Source of the DNA: Trichobilharzia szidati
Taxonomy: Eukaryota > Platyhelminthes > Trematoda > Strigeidida > Schistosomatidae
Length of the DNA stretch: 64,000 nucleotides
Reading direction: 5' to 3'
NCBI GenBank assembly: GCA_944472155.2
Contig: OX235279.1
Span: 175,687,868-175,751,867, forward strand
This document shows positions 1 through 11,267 of this stretch, in pieces. Under the pieces are notes generated by a model. The model was not told the origin of the DNA and did not search any database. It worked only from the letters and a program-made list of their open reading frames with translations. Both the position numbers and the translations under genes were made by a program. Each line of letters begins with the position of its first letter. The first letter of the stretch is position 1.

Positions 1-108
1 TATAAGAGAGAGAAAAGCACTGTGCTTAGTGGTAAGGTCTCAACGACCGTAAACACTAATAGGATTGTTAAAACTTCGGACTCAAATTACAGTGACGTAA
101 TTTGAAAC

Positions 109-438
109 TTGGAGGAATCGAAGAAGGTAGATCCAGCTGCCCGACATGCTGATGATCTCGAGGTAGTTAGCTCCATCATCCGTGAAATCCTCCCGGAAAA
201 AACAAATGGAGTTCACATAAGGAAAGTCATCGGAATCGGTAAACGAATCGCCGATGCAACGGAAAGTTCCCCACGACTGCTGAAGATAGTACTGGGGAAC
301 GAGATGGAGAAAACTATTATCCTCAACAACGCATTCAAAATCAAGGACATAAAGATGAGAATTGGGCCTGATTGGCCTCTGGAAGATAGAATTAAGAGAG
401 GAGAAGCCGTAGCTGAACTACAGGCCCGAATGGATTAA
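109..438 (+). pseudogene. Non-LTR retrotransposon ORF1-like fragment
   Basis: An open frame of 109 residues begins at a TTG codon, so this is not a trusted start; the frame probably continues from upstream. It has the look of an ORF1-type protein of trematode non-LTR elements: a segment ending in SSPRLLKIVLG, then DIKMRIGPDWPLEDRI and a lysine/arginine-rich end. No catalytic motif is visible. The inverted partner at 19706-20035 carries the same frame but with a TGA stop (20000-20002) where this copy has an arginine codon (142-144). The family assignment rests on general resemblance and is tentative. It is probably not expressed as a host gene. Confidence 0.45.
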
Positions 439-530
439 GGTGAAAAATACCTCGAACTGTTGGGTTTACGGGTAGTGAGTGAACACGAAGGTCTCTCAGT
501 ATGTTATACCAACGCTTGCAGTCCTAGGAA

Positions 531-769
531 TAATAATTTTTTATCCTTCACGTTCCACAGTGGAGCATAGGGCTTCAAGCTAGTGGCTTGCAGTTCCTGT
601 AGCAGTGTTTATTTTACAGGATGGGGTTGCTAGTCTCATGCCCAACCTTTCTTCTTCATCAGAATTATTTCTGGCTTAGCGAGGTAAAGGAGTGCGTCGG
701 TGGCGGGAAATCGAACCCCGGATCATGTGTATGGTCGGCGAGCGTCCTAACCGCTATGCCACCGACGCA
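531..769 (-). mobile_element. tRNA-headed SINE, family A (RTE-like tail), in the left arm
   Basis: Read on the minus strand, a tRNA-like head starts at 769 with TGCGTCGGTGGC and closes with ACCGACGCA-type pairing near 690. It is followed by a body and a 3' tail reading AGCCCTATG..CCACTGTGGAACGTGAAGGATAA. The tail resembles the 3' end of the RTE at 21220-24464. The head holds a B-box-like GGTTCGA. It is the counterpart of the copy at 19376-19615 in the other arm, so it was there before the arm was duplicated. Confidence 0.8.
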
Positions 770-2216
770 GGAATTATAGTAACAATTTATATTTCGTGTA
801 AACGGGTAAGTTTACAAGAAATGCATGCCATTTTAACAGGCACGATCAGTAATGTTATAAATTACTATCCTGAAGTATCATAAACTAATACTTTTTCAAA
901 AGTTTAAATTGTTCAATTATTGTACAAGCAATCAGAACAGGTTCTTATAAATGTTAAATTGTAAACCGTTTACTAAGGTCACCATCGAAGTTGAGCGACA
1001 ACCCAAACTTCATTCTGTTTCCTGCTGATCGTTATGGTCAACCAGTGAACAGCGTATATCTGGGTAAGTGCTATGCCGCCACGTGACTGATCGCTATTTC
1101 AGGAAGAGGAGAAAATTCTGCGCAGCTGCAAAATGGCATAAAATGCGATTATGAATAATACATTAGTGGAAGTATATTTACAAGATAAATACAAGGAGAA
1201 GAAGCTATATGGTACTTGAAATGATAGTATACATTTGCAATGTTTAATGCTAACCATATTGGTCTAAGCATGGAAGCCATCACGTTTCCGATGAAAATAT
1301 AGCTTTGTTCAAACATTGGTGTTCTTATGTTTTTAATCAAAGCAACCAGACTTTGGGCAAGCAACAAATGTGAACAATGAGCAAGTTTTAACTTTAATAA
1401 TGGCAGAGATAGTTAAGATCAGATAGAGTATAATAGTGCGTAAATGAAAAGATTATTGTGAGGTAGGTAAGTGATATTTAAGTGAGGAGTGAATTCAACG
1501 ATCTGGAAGATTAGAAGCCGTAGAACAAGCTGACCTGTGAGATGCCTCACGAATTTCTGTAGGGCCCAATGAGTAGCTTCTTGACAAGAAGCTGAACAGG
1601 CTTGTAGATGGTGGGAGCAAGGCACTTTTTATTTATAATTTAGATCTGTAAAACCCTTATCATTAATATGTTTTTGCTTTTTTGTTTAGGGTTCAGACTA
1701 ATGTTTAATTCTCGAGCTGTCAAAAAATGCATGTTGCTGTCTTACAGATCGGAGCGATTCACATTTTGTGACCACTACCATATCTTCTGAGCAGCATGCG
1801 CCACCCTCCCTCCTTTTTGATGTTAAGCTCTCAGATTTTTTGCAGTAACTGTAGTTGCGGCATTGCTTCGCCTCTAGCCCGTCCCAATCATGCAGTATGG
1901 TGCACATTAATAGCTTTCATTACAAGCGCAAAAATATAATTATTATTAGGTGACCAGATATATCGATACCTGAGGATATTCTTAGCAGTATCACCTTTAT
2001 ACATGCATATATGTATACAAGTATCTATAACAAACGCCTAGGAAATTGCATTTCCTTTAAGAAGTATAAAGTGTAGAAGTAGCTAGTATTACAGCAACTA
2101 AGTTGTAGTCTTTTTAGCAGAGTAAAAAGTGTAGTGGAACAACTAGTGATAAAATTATGTATAATGATCCTGAAGAAAACAGCCGGTTAACAGAGCTAGT
2201 TATGCTAAATTTTCAT

Positions 2217-2422
2217 GACCGATTTATTTATTTATTTATTTTACTTTGATTACAGCTTGATTCCACAACGTATTTTCAGTACGAGTATGGAATTCTCAGC
2301 ATGGATATCGGTAGCCCAAATTTACAGTCCGACCATAGATATCGGGTGTGCGCCGGCAGGGGATCGAACCCCGGACCATGTGCATGGTCGGCGAGAGTCC
2401 TAACCACTGTGCCACCGACGCA
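2217..2422 (-). mobile_element. tRNA-headed SINE, family B, inserted only in the left arm
   Basis: On the minus strand the element starts at 2422 with the same tRNA-like head as family A, including a GGTTCGA B-box. The body differs (CACCCGATATCTATGG.. then CCGATATCCATGCTGA) and it ends in an (AAAT)n-type tail. Comparison with the other arm, where the flanks join directly, shows a clean insertion. It therefore post-dates the arm duplication. Related copies lie at 47990-48189 and 55693-55876. Confidence 0.85.
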
Positions 2423-2516
2423 TACGGTGCACATTAGATATTGCAAGGTAACCCTTCAACTTTAATGATGTTACAAAATACTGCGAAATATTATAAAGAT
2501 TATACGTTTTAGGAAG

Positions 2517-4576
2517 GGGCGTTGATAAGGCATATCCCCTGTTTGAAGTGGCGCCTCCAGCTTTACCTTGAGGACATTTGCGCGGTCTAGTTGATTTCAG
2601 TTTGGCTGATTTGTTTCGTTTGATCTAGGTAGCTGCATTTGACGTGATTCTGGTTTCTGTTTGGCTTGAACTGTATTGATTTTGTTAAGAATGGTCGTCA
2701 AAAGCTGCCTCTAAGCCTGAAGGCAGTTATGGTCAGGAGGATGCTTGAGAATGTGTTTCATGTGAAAATTATAGGGTGCACCTAAAATCCTCCTGTTTGC
2801 GGCATCTCAATGATTTCTGTAGAGCTTCGTTTCATCACTTGTGTCCATATTTGTCGTTCACGAGTGTTTCAGTAAATGTTTATGGCTATAATCAGGAACT
2901 TTCCAAAATGGTAACTGTGGTAAGGAATTTATTTTTTTCCGCTATAGTTTCCAAGTCAATGTCTCTTTTAAGTTGCTTACTGTACTCTGTTGGCTATTCA
3001 TGAATTTTTTATTGAAAAGCTTCTGTTTTCATTTACAGTGGTACCGAATGGACGCATTGGCACTTGGAGACAATGGCGACCAACCTGCCCTTCCTATATC
3101 AGTGGATATCAAAAAAACTTTTTGACGGAATTATGTTTAGTCACCGGTATACCAGTTGGGTTCAAGTAGAAGATTCTCTAAGTCAGTTGGAATCAGTAAT
3201 ATATGTATATATGTATGACAGAGTATTCCTAGGCAACTCATACACATTATGTAATCAAAAAGTGCATACGGGACCATGAATCTCAGGATTTGAAGTACAA
3301 ATTAGTAGTCTCTCGTTGTACATATGGCATGAAGCGAAAAACTAGAGGTTCAGGTTTACGCGTCAAACCGTAAGAATTCTATTGTTTATTTCTGCAGTGC
3401 AAAATACACCGGTTGCCAATCTGGCTTTCGTATACGCCACATGGAGGACGAGTTTGTCATTTCTTCCTCGAAAACAGTTCACATTATCCCTCGGGGAAGG
3501 CGATGGCTTGGTATGCAATCACGTGTTATAGCCATCTCAACCTATTCAGCTTCCCAACTTTGAAGACTAACTTACCCTCCTCACCTAACACTTTATGCGT
3601 AACCTCAAGAGCAATCGCCATATTATACTGCTTTAATCATGAGATAGAACACAGAAACCTATAATCAAACACCGGTATTCTTTTCATATTTTCCAGTATC
3701 AGGGATAACTTCTCATAGTCTAGGTGCACAGTATCATCAGTAAACTGTAAGTTGATGATAAGTCTCTAAACTCATTTAAATGACTATCCTACTCATATAT
3801 GTGTGATTGCATTGAAATGATATAAGGAGGACAGTTTAAGAATTCAGCCTTGTGTTACATCCCAATCGGAAATGTGTTTTCTCGGATAATTCACAAACAG
3901 TAATCACTGAATAGAAAACATTCTGTAGAATTTATGAAACTCATTAACTGATGCAATACTTTTGCAGGCATTATAGTGTTTCCTCAATAAAGCGAGATTT
4001 GTATATTTCGGCTGCATAAAACGAGTAAGTGGTATCCTGGCAATACCAATGACTACAACAAGTCTTGGAATTATGCACTACAACTTTTACTTTACTGAAT
4101 ACTCCAGCAGATTTGAAATATACACTTGACAAATATCAAATTTATACAGGAAGTCAGTAAGATTTACTAAACTAAAAGCACTTTCGGTTTACATAGGAGA
4201 TCTCCATGCCGAATTTATTCCTCCGAGGGCCTACACAGATTACAACTTCAATTAAATAACATTGACGTTGAAGAAATTCCATTCTTCATTACTAAACTTA
4301 ATGATAATAATAATGTTTTTATTCTAGAAACAGGAGCATTCCTAATGTTTCACTTTATGTAAATGCAGTTACATACAATTGCACTAAGAACTCAATGCAA
4401 CTCGGTGCACAATAGTATATACACAAATAAACTGAAAAATAACGTCCTCCTTACCTTCTGAACAACTCTTCCTTATTACAGGATAATAACTTTCTTTCAC
4501 GTATGAGCCTGAGATATGTCTATGAAATCACAATATTATATCAGTTAAATCTCGCCCCGAAACCAAGGCCACTTAT
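2517..4576. other. No recognisable gene
   Basis: About 2 kb of AT-rich DNA with only short open frames in all six frames. None has a recognisable domain or a plausible exon signal that I can defend. I see no tRNA, SINE head or terminal repeat in it. Confidence 0.6.
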
Positions 4577-4685
4577 ATAAATAAATAATAGTATATTCTC
4601 ATTTTGTACATGAGGGACGCCAGTTTACAGGCATCATCAATATGATAAATTACATATACGATTAGTAAACATATTTAATAATAGT
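4577..4685 (-). repeat. Short dispersed repeat, inverted partner at 14197-14308
   Basis: About 110 bp, including CATGAGGGACGCCAGTTTAC and a block around TACGATTAGTAAACATATTT, recurs in the opposite orientation between the two ORFs of the CR1-like element (14197-14308). The family is not known to me. It lies just outside the inverted-repeat arm that starts at 4697. Confidence 0.7.
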
Positions 4686-4696
4686 AATTTAATAAA

Positions 4697-5261
4697 ATAC
4701 ATTTTTTCCTACCTGTGTAGGACACACCAATTGTACAGGCATGGATAAGTATTATTTAAATTACATAAATTTGGTTCATGGTAAAATTATAAGGTTGCAG
4801 TCATTTTGTCTATGGGAACAATATGATAACTAGTCATTCAATGGAGCACGTCAAGAAATATAGAAATATTGTCTTCGCATTAACAAAAAAAACCCAAGTA
4901 TGTTTTGGATGGATTACAAATACTTGGGAAAAAAATAAAGCTTGAAGTAATTCCTCTATATAACTTTGGTGTGTACGGCATCGAATCTTATTCTTGATTT
5001 ATATCCAAGTTTGATAACAATTTAAAATAAGCAATACACTTGTATACTTTTGTCAGCATTTTCTTCGTAACATCACAAGTGAATTGTACTCAAGGTAAAC
5101 TAATAATAATGGTAGTTTATATTTTCTTATGAACGGGTGTTTTCAAGAAATGCAAGCTATTTTGCAGACAAGATCAGTTATGTTATAAGTTACATTCGTG
5201 AAGTATTATAAATCAATACTTTTTTATTGGTATAAAGGTATATTTCACAACTGTAATCCGG
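4697..5261 (+). repeat. Inverted repeat arm B1 (partner 7572-8138)
   Basis: About 565 bp that match the reverse complement of 7572-8138 with scattered differences. The arms enclose about 2.3 kb containing a CR1-like ORF1. Part of the arm (around 5140-5225) resembles the inner part of the 1-2516 arm family: both carry a GATCAG..ATGTTATAA..TTAC block followed by TGAAGTAT.ATAAA. The two arm families may thus share an origin. Confidence 0.8.
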
Positions 5262-5724
5262 GTTGCGTCGTTGGTGAAGGCAATGCGCAATTCACGAGGG
5301 AATTGTAAGATATGGGACCAATAATGTTTGCAGATCATTTGTCATTGTAAATGGGCAAATATCTACATTCTTCGTTCTCATTCAAAAAGTTAAATGGAAG
5401 CTGAAATGGTGAGAGACAAAAGAAGACAAACAACAACAACGCAAAAGAAAACAAGTGGAGTACTTAGGGAGTGATTAATATGTATATATACATTTATATT
5501 CTGTGTAGTAATTATAGTTATTTTCGTGCACTAACTATTCCCGTAATGCTAACTTTTATATTGTGTGAACTAATATTATTGTCCTGTGTAAAAATGTCTA
5601 TCATGTACTTCCAAAAATATAAAAATTTATAATTGTAGTTTGTTGTAACTACACGTTTAATGAACTTAAAATATCTATGTTGGACGAAAAAGTGGGTGTA
5701 GGATTCAGACGCAGAAGTGCACTG
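5262..5724. other. No gene seen; interior of the 4697-8138 inverted-repeat unit
   Basis: This AT-rich stretch lies between arm B1 and the 3' end of the ORF1-like frame at 5725-6645. On the minus strand it is where a CR1-type ORF2 would be expected. No endonuclease or reverse transcriptase motif is present, so ORF2 has been lost from this unit. Confidence 0.5.
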
Positions 5725-6645
5725 TCATCTTGAGCAGTCTGGTGACTGAGGAGATGAACACTGCGAGTATGTTTGCATTCCAGATGTGCTCTCATGTACT
5801 TTAAGATTGCACCCAGTGACACTGCTCTTACTGAGTTTCGAGTCGCTTTTACTTGCCGATTTTTTTCCCAACACTATACAGGTGACTTGCTGTGCTTCAG
5901 TGTCCGTCGACACTTTAGCACTGATACCAGGTGTAGTTCTCGGTGTGGTCAACTTTGTATCGAAGGAGTTCTTGGTTGCTTGCCTTTGGTTAGTTGTTTT
6001 ATCCGAGACTACTTTAATAGTCTTGAATTTAGTGGCAGTAGCCAGAAGATCTTCGGCCTTCTTAAATCGTTCAGCTAATATGTAGCTGTCGAACCTAAAG
6101 AGTATAGGACATGGATGCTTTAGGTCTTTTCTACTTAAGCGAATGCACTGACAAGGTGCACTCAAGAGATTTGCAGCCTTCAGCAATGAGTGCTGGACCG
6201 ACTTTATAGGCTCGCTATCTGGTGCATTATACACTATAGCGTTTTGTTTCGAAGCCAACCTTTTAACAACTTCACTGGATAGAAAGTCAATGGCGTTTTC
6301 TAACTCCTTCGCATTTTCTGAGTCAGTAGGCGTCATTCTAGAGGTCATATGAAAAAGCTTTAGGATTGTAGGATCCTGCAGTTCCTTTTTCATAAATGAG
6401 ATAGTTTCGGGTATACACTCTAATGAACTTAATTTCGTTTTTAATTCATCTATCTGTAGCTGCATCTCTTTAATAATGCTTGTTAAGTAAGGGAGCTCTA
6501 CCTTTCCAGACAGAACATCTTCCACCTGTATTACAGGGGTCAGAGTTATGTTCGAGTCTTTTATGTTGGGTGGACTACTAATAATAAGGGGTGGTAATGT
6601 GTTATTAGACGAGCTGGTGCTATTTTCTAAATTACTGGTGTTCAC
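5725..6645 (-). CDS. CR1-like retrotransposon ORF1 protein (orphan copy)
   Basis: An open frame of 306 residues. Its middle part (NAIVYNAPDSEPIKSVQ..LLKAANLL..CQCIRLSRK..CPILFRF..AERFKKAEDLL..FKTIKVVSDKT) aligns by eye with the ORF1 at 14314-15180 (NAIVYNVPDNEALKKVQ.. and later blocks). Both look like ORF1 proteins of CR1/Jockey-type non-LTR elements: a Ser/Thr/Asn-rich N-terminus, a heptad-like helical segment (around residues 40-75) and a conserved C-terminal domain with a nucleic-acid-binding role in other families. No ORF2 follows it. It sits inside the 4697/8138 inverted-repeat unit. It may be intact but is unlikely to be mobile alone. Confidence 0.6.
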   Translation of the reverse strand: MNTSNLENSTSSSNNTLPPLIISSPPNIKDSNITLTPVIQVEDVLSGKVELPYLTSIIKEMQLQIDELKTKLSSLECIPETISFMKKELQDPTILKLFHMTSRMTPTDSENAKELENAIDFLSSEVVKRLASKQNAIVYNAPDSEPIKSVQHSLLKAANLLSAPCQCIRLSRKDLKHPCPILFRFDSYILAERFKKAEDLLATATKFKTIKVVSDKTTNQRQATKNSFDTKLTTPRTTPGISAKVSTDTEAQQVTCIVLGKKSASKSDSKLSKSSVTGCNLKVHESTSGMQTYSQCSSPQSPDCSR

Positions 6646-6887
6646 ACGAACACTTTTTAGAATTTCGGCCCATCGTTATTATAGATCAATCAACAGTAGG
6701 CTATAAATGAATATAAACAAACACACGTGCAAAAGCGTCGCCTGGTTCGAACGTACCGGGCAAGGAAGTTAAGCTAGAAACGTGGGTAGGGATCTTTATT
6801 TGACCTAAACTTGTGCATGTATCAAGTGTGCTTAATGTGTGCTGGCGCACCAGGCTGTTACTGTATTCATGCAAGGGGGAGCCAGCA

Positions 6888-7637
6888 CTAGCGGTTTAAA
6901 TAAATAAATAGGAGTGCTAACATCCCTACCAGTTGTTTTTTCAACGCTGATAGGGACGCAGGGGATAAAAAATGATTGGAACCTTGTGATGAACATGGTT
7001 TATTATTCCACCTATTGTTAGGTACTAGTTGTGTCTTTGTATGGGTTTCGTGTGTACTACTTTGTGGGTTGGTTCCCAGCAGACTTGTACCATATATCCG
7101 ATCAAAATTTATTTGTGTGCCATACTGTGAATACCCTGAGTTGTTGGTGGTCAAGTTCTGACTTTTGCCACTTGTGCTATTGAGGGTGGCATTGTTGTGA
7201 CGTTGGTTATCAGTGTGTGCCATGGTGCTATTTCAAACGTTGTGAGTGCCAATATTATTGATCGTGGGAAGTGTGGGCTTATTTATACCGCCATTGTTGT
7301 TGTTAGCATGATTTGGGGTCATATTCTCCTTTTTTACCAATGGACTTATGGCTAGGAGAGGACAGGGTCGACTTTCGGGGGATTCTGACTTTTTTCCGGG
7401 ATTATTTGGTGAGATGTCTAAATCTACGGTGATAAATGGTATGGTTTTATTAGTTGTTGCACTCTGAGGGGATAATTCTGTGGGGTTTGAGAGGGGTGGT
7501 GTGGTGAATTCTATGGTATCTCTCAAGGGGTTGGGTAGAATGGCTGCTTGCAATGTCCCATTATTTATTCCACCTGGATTACAGTTGTGAAATATACCTT
7601 TATACCAATAAAAAAGTATTGATTTATAATACTTCAC
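6888..7637 (-). other. Asn/Pro/Thr-rich open frames upstream of the orphan ORF1
   Basis: Two minus-strand frames, 7233-7637 (134 residues, running into arm B2) and 6888-7223 (111 residues), are separated by a stop and a short gap. Both have biased Asn, Thr, Pro and Ser composition and no recognised domain. They lie 5' of the ORF1-like frame at 5725-6645, where a leader or an N-terminal ORF1 extension could sit. I cannot say that they are translated. Confidence 0.3.
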
Positions 7638-8138
7638 GATTGTAACTTACAACATAACTGATCTTGTCTGCAAAATAGCTTGCATTTCTTGAAAACACCC
7701 GTTCATAAGAAAATATAAACTGTCATTATTATTAGTCTACCTTGAGTACTATTCACTTGTGATATTACGAAGAAAATGCTGACAAAAGTATACAAGTGTA
7801 TTGCTTATTTGAAATTGTTATCAAACTTGGATATAAATCAAGAATAAGACTCGATGCCGTACACACCAAAGTTATATGGAGGAATTACTTCAAGCTTTAT
7901 TTTTTTCCCAAGTATTTGTAATCCATCCAAAACATACTTGGGTTTTTTTTGTTAATGCGAAGACAATATTTCTATATTTCTTGACGAGCTCCATTGAATG
8001 ACTAGTTATCATATTGTTCCCATAGACAAAATGACTGCAACCTTATAATTTTACCATGAACCAAATTTATGTAATTTAAATAATACTTATCTATGCCTGT
8101 AAAATTGGTGTGTCCTACACAGGTAGGAAAAAATGTAT
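7572..8138 (-). repeat. Inverted repeat arm B2 (partner 4697-5261)
   Basis: Reverse complement of 4697-5261 with scattered substitutions, for example in the run of T near 7937 matching the run of A near 4886. At 8139 the sequence switches abruptly to the third copy of the large-arm repeat family. Confidence 0.8.
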
Positions 8139-9170
8139 GGCGCATGCTGATCAGCAGATTTGGTAGTGGTCACAAATGTGAATCGCTCCGATCTGTAGGA
8201 CAGCAACATGCATTATTTTGGCAGCTCGAGAACTAAACATGAGTTTAGATACTAAATGTATAAAAAAATAGACTTTAAAAAAACTAATTGAAAAAATAAA
8301 ACAATAATGACTGTACAGTTTTAGCCTGCAAAAAAATAACAATTCTTTCGCTCCTAACATCTACAAGCCTGCTCAGTTTCTTGTCAAGATGCTATCCCAT
8401 GGGCCATACGCAAGTTCGCCAAACATCCTACAGGTCACCATATTCAACAGGTTCTAATCCTTCTAGCCACTTCTCTCTGAAATGTTACTTATATACTTCA
8501 CAATAATCCTTCTACCTAATTACTATTATACTCTATTTTATCTCAACTTCCTAGGACTTTAATAAAGCTGAAATTTTTTCCCTCTTCTCATTTACACCCT
8601 TTTCTCGCGTAAAGTTCGGTTGCTCTGATGATAAAAAAACAACACTCATGTTTGAGAATAAATATATTTTCATAGAAAGCGTCATAGTTTTCCATGGTAA
8701 GACCAGTATGGTTAGCATCAGACATTGCAAATGTGTATTATCACTTCAAGTACTACATAGCTTCTTGTATTTATTTTGTAAATATACTTTTAATAATGTA
8801 TTATTCGTAATTGCATTCTATACCATTTTGCAGCTGCGCCAGATTTTCTTCAGTTCCTAAAATAGCGTTCAAGCATTTGAAGGCATAGCACTCACACAAA
8901 TATATGTTGTTTATCGATTGGTTATAACTATCATCGGGAAATGGAACGAATTTCGGGTTGTCGCTCAACTTCGATGGTGACCTTCGTGAAATATTTACAA
9001 ATTAACATTTATAAGAATCTGTTCTGATTGCTTGTACTATAACTCAACAATATGAACTTTTTGAAAAAGTGACAATGTATGCTAATTAACAATTGTTATT
9101 CGTAACATAATTGATCGTGCCTGTAAAAATGGCATGCATTTCATGTAAACTTACCCGTTTATATATATAT
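8139..9170 (+). repeat. Diverged third copy of the large-arm repeat family
   Basis: From GGCGCATGCTG at 8139 to ACTTACCCGTTTA at about 9170, this parallels 18349-19350 of the right arm in the same orientation. It has many substitutions and indels, so it is clearly older than the pair of big arms. Shared blocks include GTGAATCGCTCCGATCTGTA, CAGCTGCGC and GTTGTCGCTCAACTTCGATG. It has no intact coding frame. The family is unclassified. Confidence 0.75.
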
Positions 9171-11267
9171 ATATTTCACATAAATTAAACATTTACATGA
9201 TTAACATACCGTTTGTACAGGCATGATCATATTCGACAAGTACAATTTGAAATGGAACACCGTTTTTGACATCAAAAATTGGAAAAATGGAAAAAAAACC
9301 TCTAGAAACTTTGTTAGAATAGATTACAATATACTGGTTCAAGTCTAATTTATAGTCTATAATATACTTATAGTCAGTTAAATTCATGCGGGAATTACGA
9401 AATGTTGCGTTAATGGAAGGTAAGAAGAGAGGTGATTAACATGTGCTAGAGTACGACATACAGGATACAGGCCTTGTGATCATTGTCATTTTGTCAATTA
9501 ATAAGGGTTCAAATATTTAAAAAAAACAACTCCACAGTAGAGGGTAAGTACAGCATTATTTTGGTAATAACAGATACAAGGGACCAACTTTGCGATGACA
9601 AACAGTACTCAGAATGGAATTTCTTCCGTTGTTCGTTGTGTCTGCCAACAACATTCTGAATAACGCTCAAGTAATAAAAACGTAGAAAGCAGCATTACTG
9701 TTCATTTGCAGTGCATCAATGCAATACCTTCGAGAAGGAAGAAGAAAACAGAAAGAGAGGTGCAGAGGCAGCCAGCAAATAATAATAATTTAAGCAAACA
9801 ATATGCGATAAACGCAGGGTTTATTCCCCTATTTTGTTACTAATAATTTAGAGTCATTGAGTTTTGTAGTGTTACATACTAACAGTTAGTTCAAGTTTGT
9901 GGTAGTAAACAACAACAAAAAAATATAGAATAACAAATTTTTTTTAGAAAACAAGGGCAAAACGAATAATGATTTTTAGATCTATATAGGATAATGGGAA
10001 TAGAAAGTGGAGAAGCTAAATCCAAACGCCAAATTACATAAAATATGTAGAAGGAAAGAAAAACAAAAGAGTGATGATACTTATTTATGCTGATGTTCTG
10101 ATTTATACAGTTAGATGTCCTCCCGAAGTAGAGAAATCGTACCATGAGGTTGTTTTCAAAGAGTTTATACACAAGCTTTGTTATACAGGCAGCTATTATT
10201 TTATTTTATTATTATTTTTTTTGAAGTCATTCACACTCAGGAACCTTAGCAATAGAGCGCATTCCCACAGATAAGGGTGGTTCTCTTAAGTCCCCGCCAT
10301 CATATCCGCTGAATAGCGGTCACCACCCTCCCACCTTTTAATCTGTTAGGCCCTGGCGAAATGCTCCTCTTGTTTTTAGAAGAATTTTTTATTGCTAAGT
10401 GTCACATAGACAGTTTTCGCCTTCACCAGCTTACTCAACGAAACTCATGGTATGAACGACTACTTTCAGTCAGCCACTTTGTATGCATCGTCCCTAACAG
10501 CATTTTAAAAACATATACAATAAAAAAGTAAGGAAATCAGAGATTTGCAGTCTACCTTCTAGATTTTAGTTATAAACATATGAAACGAAGGGGCAATATG
10601 AAATGGTATGAGAAGAGAAAAATACATAAAGGTACACAGTTATGATTATATATGCATAAAAAGAGGCAGTAGTTAATTATAATAGATGGTTCAGAAGAAT
10701 GAAGGATTATAATAACAGAACCGTAAAATAAAATCTGCTAATATTTAAGACTCACAGTGAAGTTAAGCTGATTTTTTAGGCAATCCGGCATAGGGCTGGA
10801 ATTTGCGTAGACGTAGGTGGTATTTACTCACAACATTAGCTAGTCACCAGAGGAGATTTTAGTCCCAGCTATATCCAGGTTGTTTACTACTCAACCTTGA
10901 GGTAGAACTTCCACAACACTGAACTGCCCAAAATACAGTTTTGCCAGGGATATTCACCATAATATTTGATTAATTTGACAGTCAGCAGCTGGGATTAAAT
11001 GGAGTTGAATCACTGAAAAGGTATGACATAAGGTGTGAGGGTAGTTCATGTAGATTCAGTGCAGCTTTCGTGGTATATCAGGCTGAGTATTCCACTCCAG
11101 GTTTGTATGAAAGGATTGTGAATATTTTGTGATGGTGCTTGCTAGACAAACAATTGAATCAACTAAAAAAGAAAGAACTGAGAACAGCATTAGTGCAACG
11201 TTGATTATTTTTAATGTGTCCGATAATACTGACCGTTTCTGTTAATGCTTTCGGTGAACAAAGCTGT
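9171..11267. other. No recognisable gene
   Basis: AT-rich DNA with only short frames and no recognised domain. The part next to 11267 is probably the 3' untranslated end of the minus-strand CR1-like element, but I could not define its terminus. Confidence 0.5.

Larger units (their letters stand above)
1..2516 (+). repeat. Left arm of a large inverted repeat (partner 17850-20143)
   Basis: The sequence from the window start to about 2516 reappears as its reverse complement at 17850-20143 with few differences. The partner continues past the point matching base 1, so this arm probably starts outside the window. It carries an ORF1-like coding fragment, a SINE and about 1.4 kb of a repeat family I cannot classify. 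A second SINE at 2217-2422 is present only in this arm. A diverged third copy of the 775-1830 part lies at 8139-9170. It could be an inverted segmental duplication or the long ends of a larger mobile unit; sequence alone does not decide. Confidence 0.85.

Noticed and set aside
9891..10274. Short frames on both strands near 10 kb
   Set aside because: They are in AT-rich DNA, overlap each other and lack any recognisable feature.
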